The notes under the pieces are model-generated. The model was given only the letters and a program-made list of their open reading frames with translations. It was not told the origin of the DNA and did not search any database. From positions 1 to 54,596 of the forward strand of contig JACPBX010000006.1 in NCBI GenBank assembly GCA_016180085.1: DNA of 54,596 bases, read 5' to 3'. This document shows, in pieces, positions 6,401-21,400 of the stretch. The translations under genes and the position numbers were made by a program. This DNA is from Candidatus Woesearchaeota archaeon. Lineage in GTDB: Archaea; Nanobdellota; Nanobdellia; Woesearchaeales; UBA10216. Positions within the stretch are counted from its first letter, which is position 1; each line of letters opens with the position of its first letter.

Positions 6401-9400
6401 ACCCGTACTCAACCGGGGTCAGGTGGCAGCCCGGGAGGTTCGTGGAGAATTTGAGCTTGACTGGGAATTATGCCAACACAACGCTTTACCTGAGGATGGA
6501 TGAGGGCTCTGGCCAGAACGTTTCTGACATAAGCGGATATGCCAATCCTGGCATTCTTGGTGCCAACGGGAATTCAGGCACTGATGACCCTGTCTGGGTG
6601 AATGACAGCGTTGGCGGTTTGTCCCTTAAGTTTGACGGGATTAACGATATCGTTAACATCGTTGGTGCTTCCACGATAAAACCGCCCACGATATTTACAG
6701 TTGAAGCGTGGTTCAAGTCAAACGGGACAAATGAGCAGGGCGTGGTGACTACAGGCGCAACGTGCGGCGATTCGAGCGGGTGGCACCTTAATTCAAATCG
6801 ATTTATACTATACAATGGTGTTTCCGAAACAAGCTTGTCATTTATCAGCCCTCGGCCTGTTAATCAGTGGAATCATATTGCAGCAACGTATGATGGCGCA
6901 AACTTGCGGCTGTACTTGAACGGCGTGCAGGACACTAGCGTTGCGGCAACAGGCGCCATTGATTATTCCGGTGATGGGGGAAGCGATAACGTCAGAATAG
7001 GAATGGACTGGTGCAGTTCACTCTCATCACCATTGAACGGCACCGTCGACGAGGTCCGCATCCTCAACCGCTCCCTGTCAGCTTCCGAAGTCCTTTCCGA
7101 CTACAAAAAGGCAGCGAAGGGCCTCGGCCTGCTTAAGAACAGCTACATCAACTACTCGGCTTCTGGTAACTTCAACGAGCGGGAAGGCACGATAGACTTC
7201 TGGGTGAAGCCGGAGTGGAACGGGAATGACGGGAATCACCACTATCTCTTTGATACTCAAACACCTGATTCTCTTGCTGTCTTATACGTTGCTGATTCCA
7301 GTGCTGACACCCATGATTTAGCAGCTTACATGTCTAATGGCGGCCTTTACAGAATGAGGTATAGAATATCAAATTGGCTGAAAGGCGACTGGCACCATGT
7401 TGCAGTCACGTGGAATAACTATACCAGCAATACGACTTTACACATAGATGGCTTGCAAGTTAATAATTCTGGAACAGCATTTGCCATCCCAAGCCAAACG
7501 GCATTCCATTTAAGTACGACTGCAAATTCTTTTTACGCCAACGCCACATTCTCAGAGTTCCGCATCTCCCGCAAAACCCTCACAGCGCAGGAAATCAACG
7601 AGTCGTTCAGCAAGGGCAGGCAGCTCTTCAGCAACGAGTTCCTTCTCAACAACTCCAACTTCCGCAAGGGTGACAGCTTCAAAGTTGAATATACTGCCAA
7701 AGATAAGGAGAACCAGACCGGCGCTTCTGTGAACAGCAGCTTCATAACCGTTGTGAACACCCCGCCAACCAAGCCAACGATAACCTTGACTCCATCAGCC
7801 CCGCAAAGCATCCAGTCCTTAACATGCACCGGCAGCGGCAGCACTGACGTCGACAGTGGCGACCAGATTTCGTATTACTATATCTTCAACAAGACAGGCA
7901 CAATGCTTCAGGACTGGAGCACAACCGGCAGCTACAGCTGCAACGCAACCACAAGCAGCTGCAACCCAGGAGACCAGATTTTCTGTTTTGCCTACGCCTT
8001 TGACGGCACTGACAACTCAACCGACAACTCAACTTCTGTCGCAATCCAGAACACCTTCCCTGAATTAGCAAGGGGCAGCGGAATTTCTGTTATTGCCGAG
8101 CAGCCTCAGCACGAGGCACTTTACAAGAACTACAGCGTTATTGCCTCCCCAAACGCGTTGTTTGACGCTGCCGACCCTGACAACCTCCACAAGAACAACC
8201 TCACTTATTACTACACATGGTATAAGAACGGGAAGCTGCTGCCGACAAAGACGTCAACAAGTGCGAATGAGGTCCTTTATATGCCTTTTGAGGAGGGGGA
8301 GGGCAGCATTGTGCATGACCAGAGCGGGAAGGGGAATGATGGCGTGCTGAACTACCCTGATTCCAGCGGAAACGCTTCCGCAGTATGGACTACCGGCCGC
8401 TTCGGCAGGGCATTGAAGTTTGATGGTGTGGATGATAACGTTACAGTTCCGGACAGTAGCAGCTTGGATATAGGAACTTCAGACTTTACTGTGGAGGTTT
8501 GGGTTAAAAGGGAGGCTGTTGGCGGGGGCAGGCATATCATTGACAAGAGAGACCCGAGCAGTCCTTATACTGGCTATACTCTTTACCTTTCGAACGATAA
8601 CACGCTTGCTTTCCAAGTGAATGGCAATGCCCTTAACGAAAAAACGGTTAGCATTCCAAACATAAGGGATGGAGCTTGGCACAACATTGTCGTTTCTGTT
8701 GATAGGGATAGCAGTACTGGTGGCAAGTTCTACTACGATGGCATACCGGTTGGAGTAACAGACTTTAGCGGGCAGCAAGGAAGCATCTCAAACACCAGAC
8801 CTTTCGTTATCGGAGATACTTTTATTGACGGCGGCACTGATAACTGGAACGGCACCATAGACGAAGTCCACATCTACGACAAAGCTCTCACCGCTGACGA
8901 AGTCCTCCGCAACTACCGCTCCGGAGCCCACGGCATTGAATACTGGAACTACAGGAAGGGCGATGACGTTGAGGCGGCAATTGCAGCGGCTGACAGCTCT
9001 CTCATCAGCTTCTGGGGCTTTGATGAGGGCAGCGGCAGCGCGACAGCTTACGACATCACCAACCGCAACAACGGCACATTAACGAACATGAACAATACCG
9101 GCAATGCCACGAGCGGCTGGACCGCTGATGCGGTGAGGGGCGCTAGTGCCTTGCGGTTTGACGGTAATAATGACTATGTAAACACTTTTGACTTTGGTGA
9201 CCAGTTTGACAGCGGAGTTACTTGGTGCGCTTGGGTGAAGCCTTTAGATACCACTAGTGAAAAATACTACATAAACGCTATGGCGAGTGGTGACAATGAA
9301 GCTTTCACGCTTGGGCAAACCGCAGCTAACTCATACAGGTTTAGGTGGAGGGCAGGCGGCACAAGTACAGACGCAACATCTACAACAACAGTTTCTTCTG

Positions 9401-12400
9401 AGTGGAGGCATCTGTGCGGCACGTGGGATTCTGCTACTTTGTCCTTATACGTGAATGGCGTGTCAGAGTCCAGAGTTGCGCTTTCAGGCAACACGAACAC
9501 TCCAACCACTAATATTCGTATTGGTATTCGAGGCACTGACACTGGCGGGCATAACGGCCTTATCGACGAAGTCGCCATCTTCAACCGCTCCCTCTCCGCG
9601 CAGACAATCAGATACATCTACCAGAACGGCCTGCAGAAGTTCAGCACCCAGCGGCAGATTATGGACAACGCCCAGGGCGACTTCCAGAAGGGCTATTCCC
9701 AGGTTCTCAACACAACAAACCAGAGCGGGAACGTGACGCTGAAGCTTGCTCACGCTAATATTGATTCTCTCAAAAACACCACAGGCTACTGGCAGCTTGA
9801 GGGCAATGGTAACGACGCAAGTGGTTATGGCAATACTGGCACACTAACTAACCCTCCTGTTAACACCACCGGCAGGGTTGGGTGGGCGTTGAAATTTGAC
9901 GGCGTGGATGATTATGTGGATATCGGAGATTCTAACTCTCTTGATGCTTCTGCTGCTTTAACCGTCTCTGGTTGGTTCCGCATAGCAAGTGCCTGTACTT
10001 CGATCGAGGGCTTGATTACGAAGTGGGATTACCAGACTCAAGGGACATGGGTTATGGAAACACGCGGGAATGGGTGGGGATCTGGATGTGGTCTCTTGGC
10101 AGGAATTGCAGATGCGCTTACAGATGCCGGCGCAAATACTGGTTTTATAAATGCGCCAAGTCTTTCTCAAAATACTTGGTTCCATGCAGCTTTCGTATAC
10201 AGTGGGTCGGGATCTGCTAACGCCGACCGCCTCAAACTTTACATTAACGGAGCAGAACAAACTTTGACCTTCTCAGGGACCATACCGTCGAGTCTTACAA
10301 ACTCTGCGGCTACGGTTAAGATTGGAAGATGGGGCGGAACATTGGGTCGTTATCTCAACGGCACCATTGACGAGGTTATCATAGTAAACCGCAGCCTTAA
10401 CTCTTCAGAAATCCGCGAGCTTTACGAGCTCGGCCTCTACTCCGGCAACCTCACCTCCGAAATCAAGGACAACCGCAAGTTCTTCAGCAACGAGTCAGTC
10501 CTGCGCTGGAACGAGGGCGGTTCCAAAGGCGTTGGCAACGCCGGGGGGAACAATCCTTATTCTGTAGCTGCTTCTTATGGCGAGGAGCTTGAGCCTGACA
10601 GCAACAGCACTGTGCTGCTGATGCACTTCAACAATAATGAGACGCCGAACATTACCGATGCGACTGGCAAAACAGGTGGCGGGGCAAGGAACGGCGGGTT
10701 GAATTGCTCTGCCACCAACGGTCCTGACGGCGTGTGGGGGAAGTTCTATCACGCTTGCTCGTTTGATGGAGTGAATGATTACGTATCGGCGCCTGATTCG
10801 GACATCTTTACCTTCGCGAACAGGAGCTTTTCTGTTGAGGCCTGGGTTAACCCGACTTCCATTGACGCTTACGATATGGTTGTGGGCCATTGGAATAATG
10901 ACGCTAATCGTGAGTGGCTGTTCAGGTTTGGCGCCAGTTCTGATTTTGAGTTGAGGATTTTTGATGAAAGTCTGTTAGGTACAAGAGGCAGGGATACCAC
11001 GGCAACTATTCCTACTGGCGTGTGGACGCACGTTGCAGCCACTTACGATTCTTCCGTATCTGACCCTAACGCAGCCATTCGCATTTACATCAACGGCATT
11101 AGGGCGGACACCACTGACATTTCTCTTGGTGATTTTGCAGGAATGGAGAACCTTAATGGAAATCTGGAAATCGGATCAGTTACCGGGGACACTACCCGAA
11201 ACTTCACCGGCACCATCGACGAACTCGCCATCTACAACCGTTCCCTCTCAGCTTCCGAAGTCATGGCCCACTACCTCCAGGGAGCCCAGAACATCACGTT
11301 CCAGGTGAGGACTGGCGACACTAAAGGAGTTATCTATTTTGAGGATTTTGACCGGTGGGCTAACGGGACCAAAGTGAACAACCTTACTGGCTGGGTTGCG
11401 TCTGACTCTTCTACAACCCGAACTGAAATCGTTGATGGAGCCTTGAAGTTTGCAGATGCGACCACAGCTGCCGGCCCCGACACTAACTTTACAGGACTGC
11501 AGAACCTCACGGACTTCACGATTGAATTCAAGCTGCGCATTAACGGCACGCCTTCCGCTGACACCAACATTCTGCAGGTCAACAACGGCACCATGAACGC
11601 CGGAGTTAACATAATAGCGCTTACTTCCGGCGTCTGGGCAGGAACGAACTCACAGTCCCTTGGCGTCAGCTATTCCACCAACAGGTGGTACAGCTTCAGG
11701 ATTGACGTGAACGGCTCAGCTTCGGTTCCTTCATATGACGTTTACATCGACGGCGTTTTGGCCAAGGCCGCTGTCGCGATTGGGAACAATGCCACCACCT
11801 TCAGGTATATTACTCTGGCTGGCGACACTTCCCCGGTCATGGAAACGATTATCGATGACATACGCATAACCGCCCAGCCTTCCAAGGTTGACACCACCCA
11901 GCCCTTCGTTGACTGGTCCGAGTGGTCTGGTCCTGACTACACGCACTCCATTGAGGGCAGCCGCTCTGCCGCGAATGGCGCCATGGTGCTCGGCCTGGAC
12001 TTCAGCGAGATGCAGGGCAACAAGACTTACGACGAAACAGCCAACCTCAACAACGGCACCATTTCCGGCGCTGACTGGACATTCAAAGGCAAGCACGGCA
12101 GTGCGCTAGTGTTTGATGGGACGGATGATGTTGTCAGAATTACGGATTCCAGCACTTTGAACATTACCTCCAACTTTTCGCTTGAGTTGTGGTTTAATGT
12201 CAGAAATTTGAGCGGCGACGTCACTGTTATTTCAAAGGAGCCCGGCCAGGGTGGGTGGCACTGCGGTGTAAGGAGCGGTTCGATCAATGTTTTTTGCCAG
12301 ATCAGGGATACTGCCGGCACCAAGATTATTCCAAACATGACCACAACTCCAACTTTAAATGAATGGCACCATTTGGCTTTCGTCTATGACTATGCTGACA

Positions 12401-15400
12401 AAAGGGGAACCCTTTACTTGGATGGCATTCTTAGAAGCACGCACAGGGATACGGCCATAGACAATGCGCTTATCAATACTTCCAACATGGTTACAATAGG
12501 CTGCAGGGAGGCTTCTGGAGGAGTGTGCACATCTACCAGCCCCTTCAACGGCACCATCGACTCCGTTGCCATCTACAACCGCTCCCTTACCTCAGCAGAA
12601 ATCTGGCAGCACGCCCGTGACCGCTTCACGAACGCGTCTGGCGAAATCATTGGCGACACCAACCGATTCGTCCAGTACAAGGCCACTTTGGAGACCGAGG
12701 ACACCAACAGCAGCCCCACGTTGAGGGATGTGTGGATTGAGCCGGCAATTGCGCCAAAGGACATCGGCGTTTTCAAGAGCCAGAAGCAGGCAAACTACCG
12801 CAGCACAATCCTCAACTCTCCTGCCGGCCAGTCCAACCTAACAAATATAGGAGTAAACGGCAATAACAGCTACACCACCGACACCACTCCTCAGTTTAAC
12901 TTCACCGAGGGCCAGGACCCTGACTTCAACTACTTTAATGGCACAGTGGATGAGGGCGGGCCTGTCGCTTACTGGAGCTTTGATGCGAGGGAGCAGAATG
13001 CAACCCATGTTTACGATTTGGGCAAGGATAAGAATCACGGGCGGATGACTAATGGCGTAGTCTGCAATGTCACAAGCGCAAAGTCGGGCACGGCTTGCAG
13101 CTTTGACGTGGTGGATGATTATGTCAATGTGACTGATTCGGACAATTTGGACTTCGGTGCAGGCGACTTCACAATGATGGCATGGGCCAATCCTGTGGGT
13201 GCAACTGGTGGTGTTGATAAGACTGTATTGTGGAAAGCGAATGATGGAACCCCGGATTACAATGGCTACTACATGATATTTCGGAGTGGCAATGTGTTAT
13301 GTGGAATAGACGGTACTGGAGCCGGCAATAGTATCGAAATTATTGATCTCATCAACCATCTCGGCGGGGGTTGGGTTCATATTGCCTGTTCGGTTACCGG
13401 AGGAAGTTCAGCTGTGACGAGACTGTATGTTAACGGTGTTTTAGTGAACACTAGCGCCTCTACGAATATTGGAAGTGTAAGCAACGCTAATTCGTTAAAA
13501 ATTGGAGTAGGCAGGAACGGTGTCGAAGCTTACTTCAACGGCACAATAGATGAGTTGAGCCTCTGGAACCGCTCCCTCTCCGCTTCAGACATCAAATCCA
13601 TCTACGAGCGCGACAAAACTCGCTTCGAGCTCGTGGTTGCCAACAACACCGGCTTTGGCAAGGAGTATGTTGAGTATTCCCGCCTGGGCGTCAGCAACTT
13701 CAGCCAGCCCCGGGACTTCTCGCCATCAACAGTTGAGGACGACCCTTACACGTTGTTTGTGGAGCATTTTGAGAGCCTTGATAAGATTAGGGATAATGGC
13801 GGCACTGTCATTGGCAACGTCACTATAAGAGATGGGAAGTTTGGGAATGGAGCTGATTTGATGGGCAAGGAAAATTCCGGTGATAACGGCATAGGAATTC
13901 TTAACTATTCCGCTGTTGGCAACTTTGAGGCAGGAATCGGCTCAATTGAGTTCTGGGTTCGTCCCCAATGGAACAGCAATGATGACATAAACCATTTCTT
14001 CTTTGAAAGCGCTTCTGGCAATTATTGGATGAGGAAGAGCTTTGACAATGAGTTGCAGGCCGGCCTTCCGGGGTATAATACAAAGTATAACCTTGGCAGT
14101 GCATGGACTGCCGGGCAGTGGCATCACGTGGCAGTTTCCTGGAGCAACATGACAGGAATTGCCTCTTTGTTCCTCGATGGCGCCAGAGTGAACATTACTA
14201 CAACTGGTGTCGGCTCTTCTTCCCAACTGTCATTTATCGTGGGATCAACCTCGGACAAGCGCTTCTTCGCCAATTCAACGCTTGACGAATTCAGGATAAG
14301 CAGCATTGCCAGAACTGAATTTAACCTTATGAACCAAAGCACTTACACGCTCACCAGCACCGAAGCCCTCAGCAACGGCACCAAGTACTGGCGCGTCCGC
14401 ACAGTGGATGCTGACGATGACCGCTCCGAGCCCGGCGAGGAGGCAATAAGCCCGTGGAGCCAGTACTTCATTCTGAACATTGACCCGACTGCTCCCAGCA
14501 TCGTATTCAACTCCCCGCAAACCCCCGGCGATGGAAGCGTTACAAGCGGCACAGCCAATTCCGTAACAATCAACGCTACAGTTACTGACACGTTCTTCGA
14601 TGTTTGCAGGCTTGAGCTTTACAACAGCACAAACGCCAGCAGGACCAACACCACGATGACAGAGACTGCAGCTGGTGGCGACAGCACTTATTGCACAGCC
14701 ACGTTTGCTACCAATGACGGCCTGTCATACTACTACCGCGTCTTTGCAAACGACACTACAGGCATCACCACAGTTTCCAGCCAGCGCAGCTTCCGCGAGA
14801 ACGCGCCTGCGAACTTCTCGCCTTACGGTTTGGGCTCGGCGAGGAACGTCAGCCTGAACGCCAGTCGGATTGACCCCGCAACTGGCCAGCCGCAGTCGCT
14901 TATCCCGGGCACAAATACGCCTTCAACTTCACTTTACAAGCTCAGCCAACTAGTCGGCTTTGCAGAGAACTTCAGCGATGCTGACCGCGACTTTGAGGCC
15001 AACTCAACGTTCAAGTGGTATCGGAGGACAGAAGCAGCGAGGAAGGGCTTGGTCGGCTACTGGAAGCTGGACGGGAACGCGAATGATAGCTCAGGGCAGG
15101 GCAATCACGGTAATATTTCCGGAGCCACTCCCAACCAGAGCCAGAACTGCAGGATTGACGACTGCCTGTACTTTGACGGGAATGACGCTGTAAACATAAC
15201 AGACAGGGACAGTCTTGACATGGGCACTGGAGACGTCACCATAGAATTCTGGATAAACGCGCACAACTGGTCCAATGAGCAGTACCTCGTCAACAAGCTT
15301 GCCGGTTCCGGCGCGTCTGACTACGGCTACGGTTTTCAGCTTGTCAACGGGAAATTATACTTGTTTGTTGGGCAAAATACGGGCGCGCAGGACACGTCTA

Positions 15401-18400
15401 CCACCGGCATTTCATTTGTAAATGACACGTGGTATCACGTGGTGGGTGTCATTGAGTACAACAAGGCTGGAACTATTTACGTGAACGGCGTCAACTACAC
15501 CGACTCAAGTGACGCAATAACCAGCTGGTCAGACCTGAGCAATTCCAATAATCTGGTAATTGGAAGGCGGGCATGGGCATCAAGCTTCTTCTTCAACGGC
15601 TCCATCGACGAAGTCGCCATCTACAGCTACGCCAAATCCGCAGCCGATATTAAGGCCGATTACGACAATTCGCCTTACAAGGCCATGATTTACAGGGACG
15701 CTTTGGCTTACCTGCATTTTGACAGGGATTCGTGGCTTTCTGATGCTTCCGGTAGTGGCAACAGCGGCAACATGCTTAACTCAGGCGGCAACGCAACTAA
15801 TGTTACTGGCGTTATAGGGCAGGCTTTGGACTTTGACGGTGTTGATGATTCGGTTGAAATCTCTAATGAGGCGAAATTCGATTTCGAGAGGACTGATAAT
15901 TTTTCAATTTCCTTTTGGATGAAAAGGAGTAATTTAGACGACTCTGACGGCAATAACCAGTTCATACTCGGGAAGCAGCAGGCGCTTTCAAGCTGGAGAG
16001 GATATAGTCTGGCTCTAAGCGATAGCACCCCGGACGTACTCGTTTTCACTCTGGGCAACACGGCAGACACTAATAGCCTTGAGGTTCAGGCAAATAGGAG
16101 CCTTAGCTATAACGATTTGAATTGGCACCATATCGTTGTTACATACAGCGGAAATTCCTCGGCAAACGGGGTGAAAATTTATGTTGATGGGAAAACTGGT
16201 TTGCAGCGCAATGTTTTTGACACCTTAAGCGGCACTACCCTCAACAACGTGCCTTTGAAAATTGGCAACATAGCTGACAGGGCTAACGGCCACTTCAACG
16301 GCTCCATTGACGAATTGGCTATCTATAACCGCACTCTCAACGAGTCCGAGGTCAAGCAGCTCTACCTCCGCACGTGGTACGACCACTCCCCGCAGCAGTT
16401 CCTGCTCCACCCAAGCTACCCTGAAGAGCTTTCCAACAATACAGGCAACACGACTTTGCTGCTGCACTTCAACGACGGCACAGGCACAACAGCAGCTGAC
16501 AGCTCGCCTTATGGCAACAGCGGCAACGTTTCCGGCGCGTTCTTCACAAACGACTCTATTTCGGGGAGTGCGCTGAGCTTTGACGGGACTAATGATTACG
16601 TGAACGTGAGCGAAAAAGGCACAACATTTGGCATGAGCGATGGCACGTTCTCTGCGTGGGTTAAGTTTGCTAATCCGGATGGCAACACAGAAACGGTAGC
16701 TAGCATGTCGAGGGATAACGTGGGAGCAGATAACAGGTGGGCGTTGCAGAACGGCTCAGGCATTCAGTTGTTCTGGGACGTTAACAATGCCGATATTAGC
16801 GTTAATTCTGACATTGCGCCAAAGGCAAATAGATGGTACTACGTTGCCTATACTTTCGGAAGCGGGGGCCTGAAGCTGTATGTGGATGGCCAGCTGAAAG
16901 CATCCAATGCCAACACTGACGGGTGGGATGATGTTCCCGCTTCGGATAGAAACCCGTTAACTCTTGGGCGGGACTTTGATGGGTCCACTAATGGAAGGCA
17001 GTGGTTTGAAGGCGTTATGGACGAAGTCAAAATCGTCAACCGCTCCCTCTCAGCTGCAGAAATTGCCGCCGACTACCGCAAGGGCGCTGCTGGCGTTTTC
17101 GCCTCCAGCGACGGCGAAGCCCCAACCGCAGACCCGTACTCAACCGGAGCCAGGTGGCAGCCTGGGAGGTTTGTGGAGAATTTGAGCGCGGACAGCCCAG
17201 GCTCCAGTGGCAATGTTTCGCTTTACCTCCGGTTTGATGAGGGCTCTGGGACGACAGCGAATGACTTGAGCAACTATAACAATGATGGCACTGTCAGCGG
17301 CGCAGCGTGGGTTAATGATTCAGCTGGTGGTTATGCTCTGAAGTTCGATGGCGTAAATGACGATGTTCGCGTGGCCAACTCTGCAACTATAAACTTTACT
17401 TCAACCATCACTGCTGAGGCGTGGATAAAGAAAGACACTGTTGACGCTGATATAAGCGCTGACACAATAATTTCCAAGAATGATGTCGTAGAGTTTGAGC
17501 TTAACGGCGGAATGCCTGTGTGCAGCATATACACCTCACCTACTAGCACGGCTTCAAAAACAACTACTAACCTCAGCGTGAACAGGTGGTATCATATTGC
17601 CTGCACTTACGATGGAGCAAACATTAATGTCTATGTTGATGGTGCTCTCCTAAACCAAACAGCTAAGACAGGCACTCTCCAGCAAAAAGCGAATCCTATC
17701 ACCATTGGAGAGCATGCTAACGGTGATGGCGTTAACAGTTTCAACGGCACCATTGACGAACTCCGCATCATCAACAGAAGCCTGACGGCAGCAGAGGTCC
17801 TGGCCGACTACCGCAAGGCAGCCAAGGGGCTCGGCCTTTTGAAGAATAGCTACATAAACTACTCCGCAGCAGGCAACTTCAACGAGCGGGAAGGCACTGT
17901 TGAGTTTTGGGTGAAGCCGGAGTGGGACGCGACTACAATTGCCAACACTTACAGGTTCTTTGATACTACCGCAGCCACTGAGCTTTTGATTTCCAAGCAG
18001 GGCACTTCCAATGACATACTCATATTTGTTGATACTGTGCAGCGCCTGCGGTACCCTGCCGGAACTTGGCTTATGGGCGCCTGGCACCACGTGGCTGTGA
18101 CTTGGAACAATTACACCAGCAACATGACGCTGCATATTGACGGCGCTCAGGTAAACAATTCCAATGCCGCTTTTAAAATAGATTCAGGGGGAGGGTTTGT
18201 CCTTGGCGCAAACGGCATTGCCACTGATGACTATTGCAACTGCACCCTGTCCGAGTTCCGCATCAGCCGCAAAGCCCTCTCCGCGCAGGAAATCAACGAG
18301 AGCTTCAGCAAAAGCCGCCAATACTTCAGTAACGAAATCTTTCTCAACAACAGCAACTTCAACAAGTGGGACTCGTTTAAGCTTGGCTACAGCGTTGGCG

Positions 18401-21400
18401 ACGGATTTGAACTATCGCCGGAAATCAACAGCAGCAGCTATCTGACTGTTAATAATTCGCAGCCGAGCGAGCCGAGTGTGACTGACTTTGGAAGGGAAGG
18501 CATCTACGGCACTGCTGAAAGCGTTGCTGCGAATAGGGCCAGCAGCGTCACCCCGTTGAATGCCACCACCATGACAGCAATTAATATTACTTGGAATTCA
18601 GCAGCGGACAACGACACAAATGACGTGATTAACTACACCGTGCTTATCAACAACACCAGAGTCTGCGACACTACAGAGCTGAGCTGCAATACCACTCAGC
18701 TTCCGAGCTGGAACGGAGCTGCTGCTTTCTACATTTTCAACGTGACCGCTTTTGACCAGGAGTGGAACAGCACAACGACAACTTACGCGTTCATGTTTGA
18801 CAACACTACGCCAACGATGTCGGTTATTGCAACTACTGACGCGAATAACTCGTTCATAAACCGCACATGGAGCTTCATCAACCTGTCAGTTACTGAAGGC
18901 AGCGTTGACAGATTAATCCTCAATATCACGGGCCCGAGCTTTGCGGGAACCGGAGGCAACGGCGCTGCAGGCAGCGGCCGCAACATTTCGCTGTGGGACA
19001 AGGACTTGGTGGGAATGTGGCACTTTGAGGAGTCAAACGGCAGCACGACAGCCAATGACAGCTCAGGATTTGGCAATCACGGAACCGTTACCAACGTCAA
19101 CAGCAGCAACGCGTCAGTCATTTCTGGCTTTAACGCAAGCGGAAGGCTGGGTAGGGGGATGTCGTTTGACGGCTTGAATGATTATGTGAATGTAAGCTCT
19201 GCTACAGCGAGCTTGAACATCACTTCTTCAGTTACGGTTGAAGCATGGACTAGAATGGGCAATCAATCAGACAATGCAGGAATTGTCGGAAAAGGAGGTG
19301 TTGGGGGAGCCGCGCCAATTGGTCCTTTCAGCTTATGGAGATTTGCAAGTGACGGCGTGATATTCTTTGAAGTTGGGAACGGAACAGCCAGAAACACAGA
19401 TGCAAATTTCCAGCCAACCAACGGAGTCTGGACGCACATTGTTGGCGTGTACAACACGACGCACACAATGCTGTACAAGGATGGCGCGTTGGTTTCAGGT
19501 CCGAATGCGATAGCTTTCGCTTCATTATTAAGCAGTACCGGCAGTACACATGACCTGCTTATCGGAAGAGGAATAAATGTGGATCTCGAATTCAACGGCA
19601 CCATTGACGAGGTCAAGATGTGGCGCCGCGCCTTGTCAGCAGAGGAAATCAGCGCTGAGTACAACCGCACAGCAAGCAACTACCTTGTCAGCCGCATTGC
19701 CAGCGGAGCAGCAGCCCACACGTTCAGCCTGAACATGACCAATCTCACCAACGGCAACTATTCATACTTCGTATGGGTTAACGACAGCAGCGGCGCGGTA
19801 GCGGCAACAACGGCTACGGTTGCTAACTCAGGGGTTGGCCAGAGGGAGTTCAAGGTTGACCTGATACCGCCGGCAATTAGTTTGATTGCCAACACTCCTG
19901 CCAATCAGAGTGTTCTCAGCACCAGCTACATTTTCATCAACACTAGTGAGAATGATGCTGGCAACGACCACAACGAGCTTTCAGCCTTTATTGACTTCAA
20001 TAATTCGCTGGTTGGGTATTGGAGGTTTGAGGACGATGGGGATACGAACGCGAGTGACTTTACGAGTAACAACAATAACGGCACTTTGGTTGGGTTTGGC
20101 TGCACTAGCCTTAACTGCAACCTGGGCTCAGGATGGACTTCTGCCGGGAAACGCGGAAAAGCCATAATGTTCGACGGAGCCAACGATTACGTGTCAACAA
20201 GCACATCGTTTGACCCGCTCGGCGCCAATAACTATACGGTTGCCTTATGGTTTAACATGAATGTTTCCAACAGCGGCAGGCTTTTCAGTCAGGGAAACAA
20301 CTCGGCAGGCGTAACTGACAAAGTTATTTTTTCGACCGACATCGACAACGTGGATTACCAGTACAAGAACGCCTCAAACGGCAACGCTTTCGAAGGCAAT
20401 CCCTCGACGAGGGGCTCAACCTCCCTGCAGGCAGGTAGGTGGTATCACCTGGCTGTTACCAAGAGTGGAGCTTCTTTCACTGCCTACATTAACGGCAACG
20501 TGGACTTGGCCACTAAGACGTTGAGAACAGGGGACCAGTTGATAACGAACACGCAGACGTTTGGAGCGCAGATCATGTCATCGGTATCAGCGTTCTTCAA
20601 CGGCAGCATTGATGAAGTTCAGATTTGGAACCGCGCATTAAGCACTACGGAGATTAATGCAAGCTATTCTGCAGGTGCTTACCGTCTTTCCCGCAACTTC
20701 ACAGGCTTGAATGACGGCAACTACAGCTACCGCGCTTATGTGGTGGACGCTGCCGGCAGCATGAACGTGACTGAGAACAGGTCGTTTACTGTTGATACTA
20801 CTGCGCCGAGCATCAGCTTTATTGCGACTACTGATGCTAATGCTTCTTTCCTCAACCGCAGCTATACAATCGTTAATGTTTCGACTACTGAGACCAGTGA
20901 GCACAGCGTGTTTGTTGACTTTAACCGCTCGCTGGTTGGTTATTGGAGGTTTGAGGACGATGGGGATACGAACGCGAGTGACTTTACGAGTAATAACAAT
21001 AACGGCACGCTAATAGGATTTGGCTGCACAACGGCTGACTGCAACCTCACTGGCGGGGCTGCTGGCGTGGCTTCTGGGTTTGTGAGCAGTGGCAAGAGGG
21101 GCAAGGCGATGGCGCTTGACGGCGTAGATGATTATGTGAACATAAGTAATGTTGGCTCTGATGTATACACTATCAGTTTCTGGATGAAGCCTGCTGTTAC
21201 GATTGCAAGCTCATCTTCCATTATGGGAGTTATGCGAATAGAATCGCCGTTTCCAACTGCGCTTTTTTCCGGAGACTATACGGGTGGTTTGGCAGATGAA
21301 ACACTGGGGCTTCATAAGGGTGAAAGCGGGAATAAGAAAACAACGGCAATTGTCAGTTACACATTCAACGCTGGGACGTGGTACTACATCGCTATTGCTT

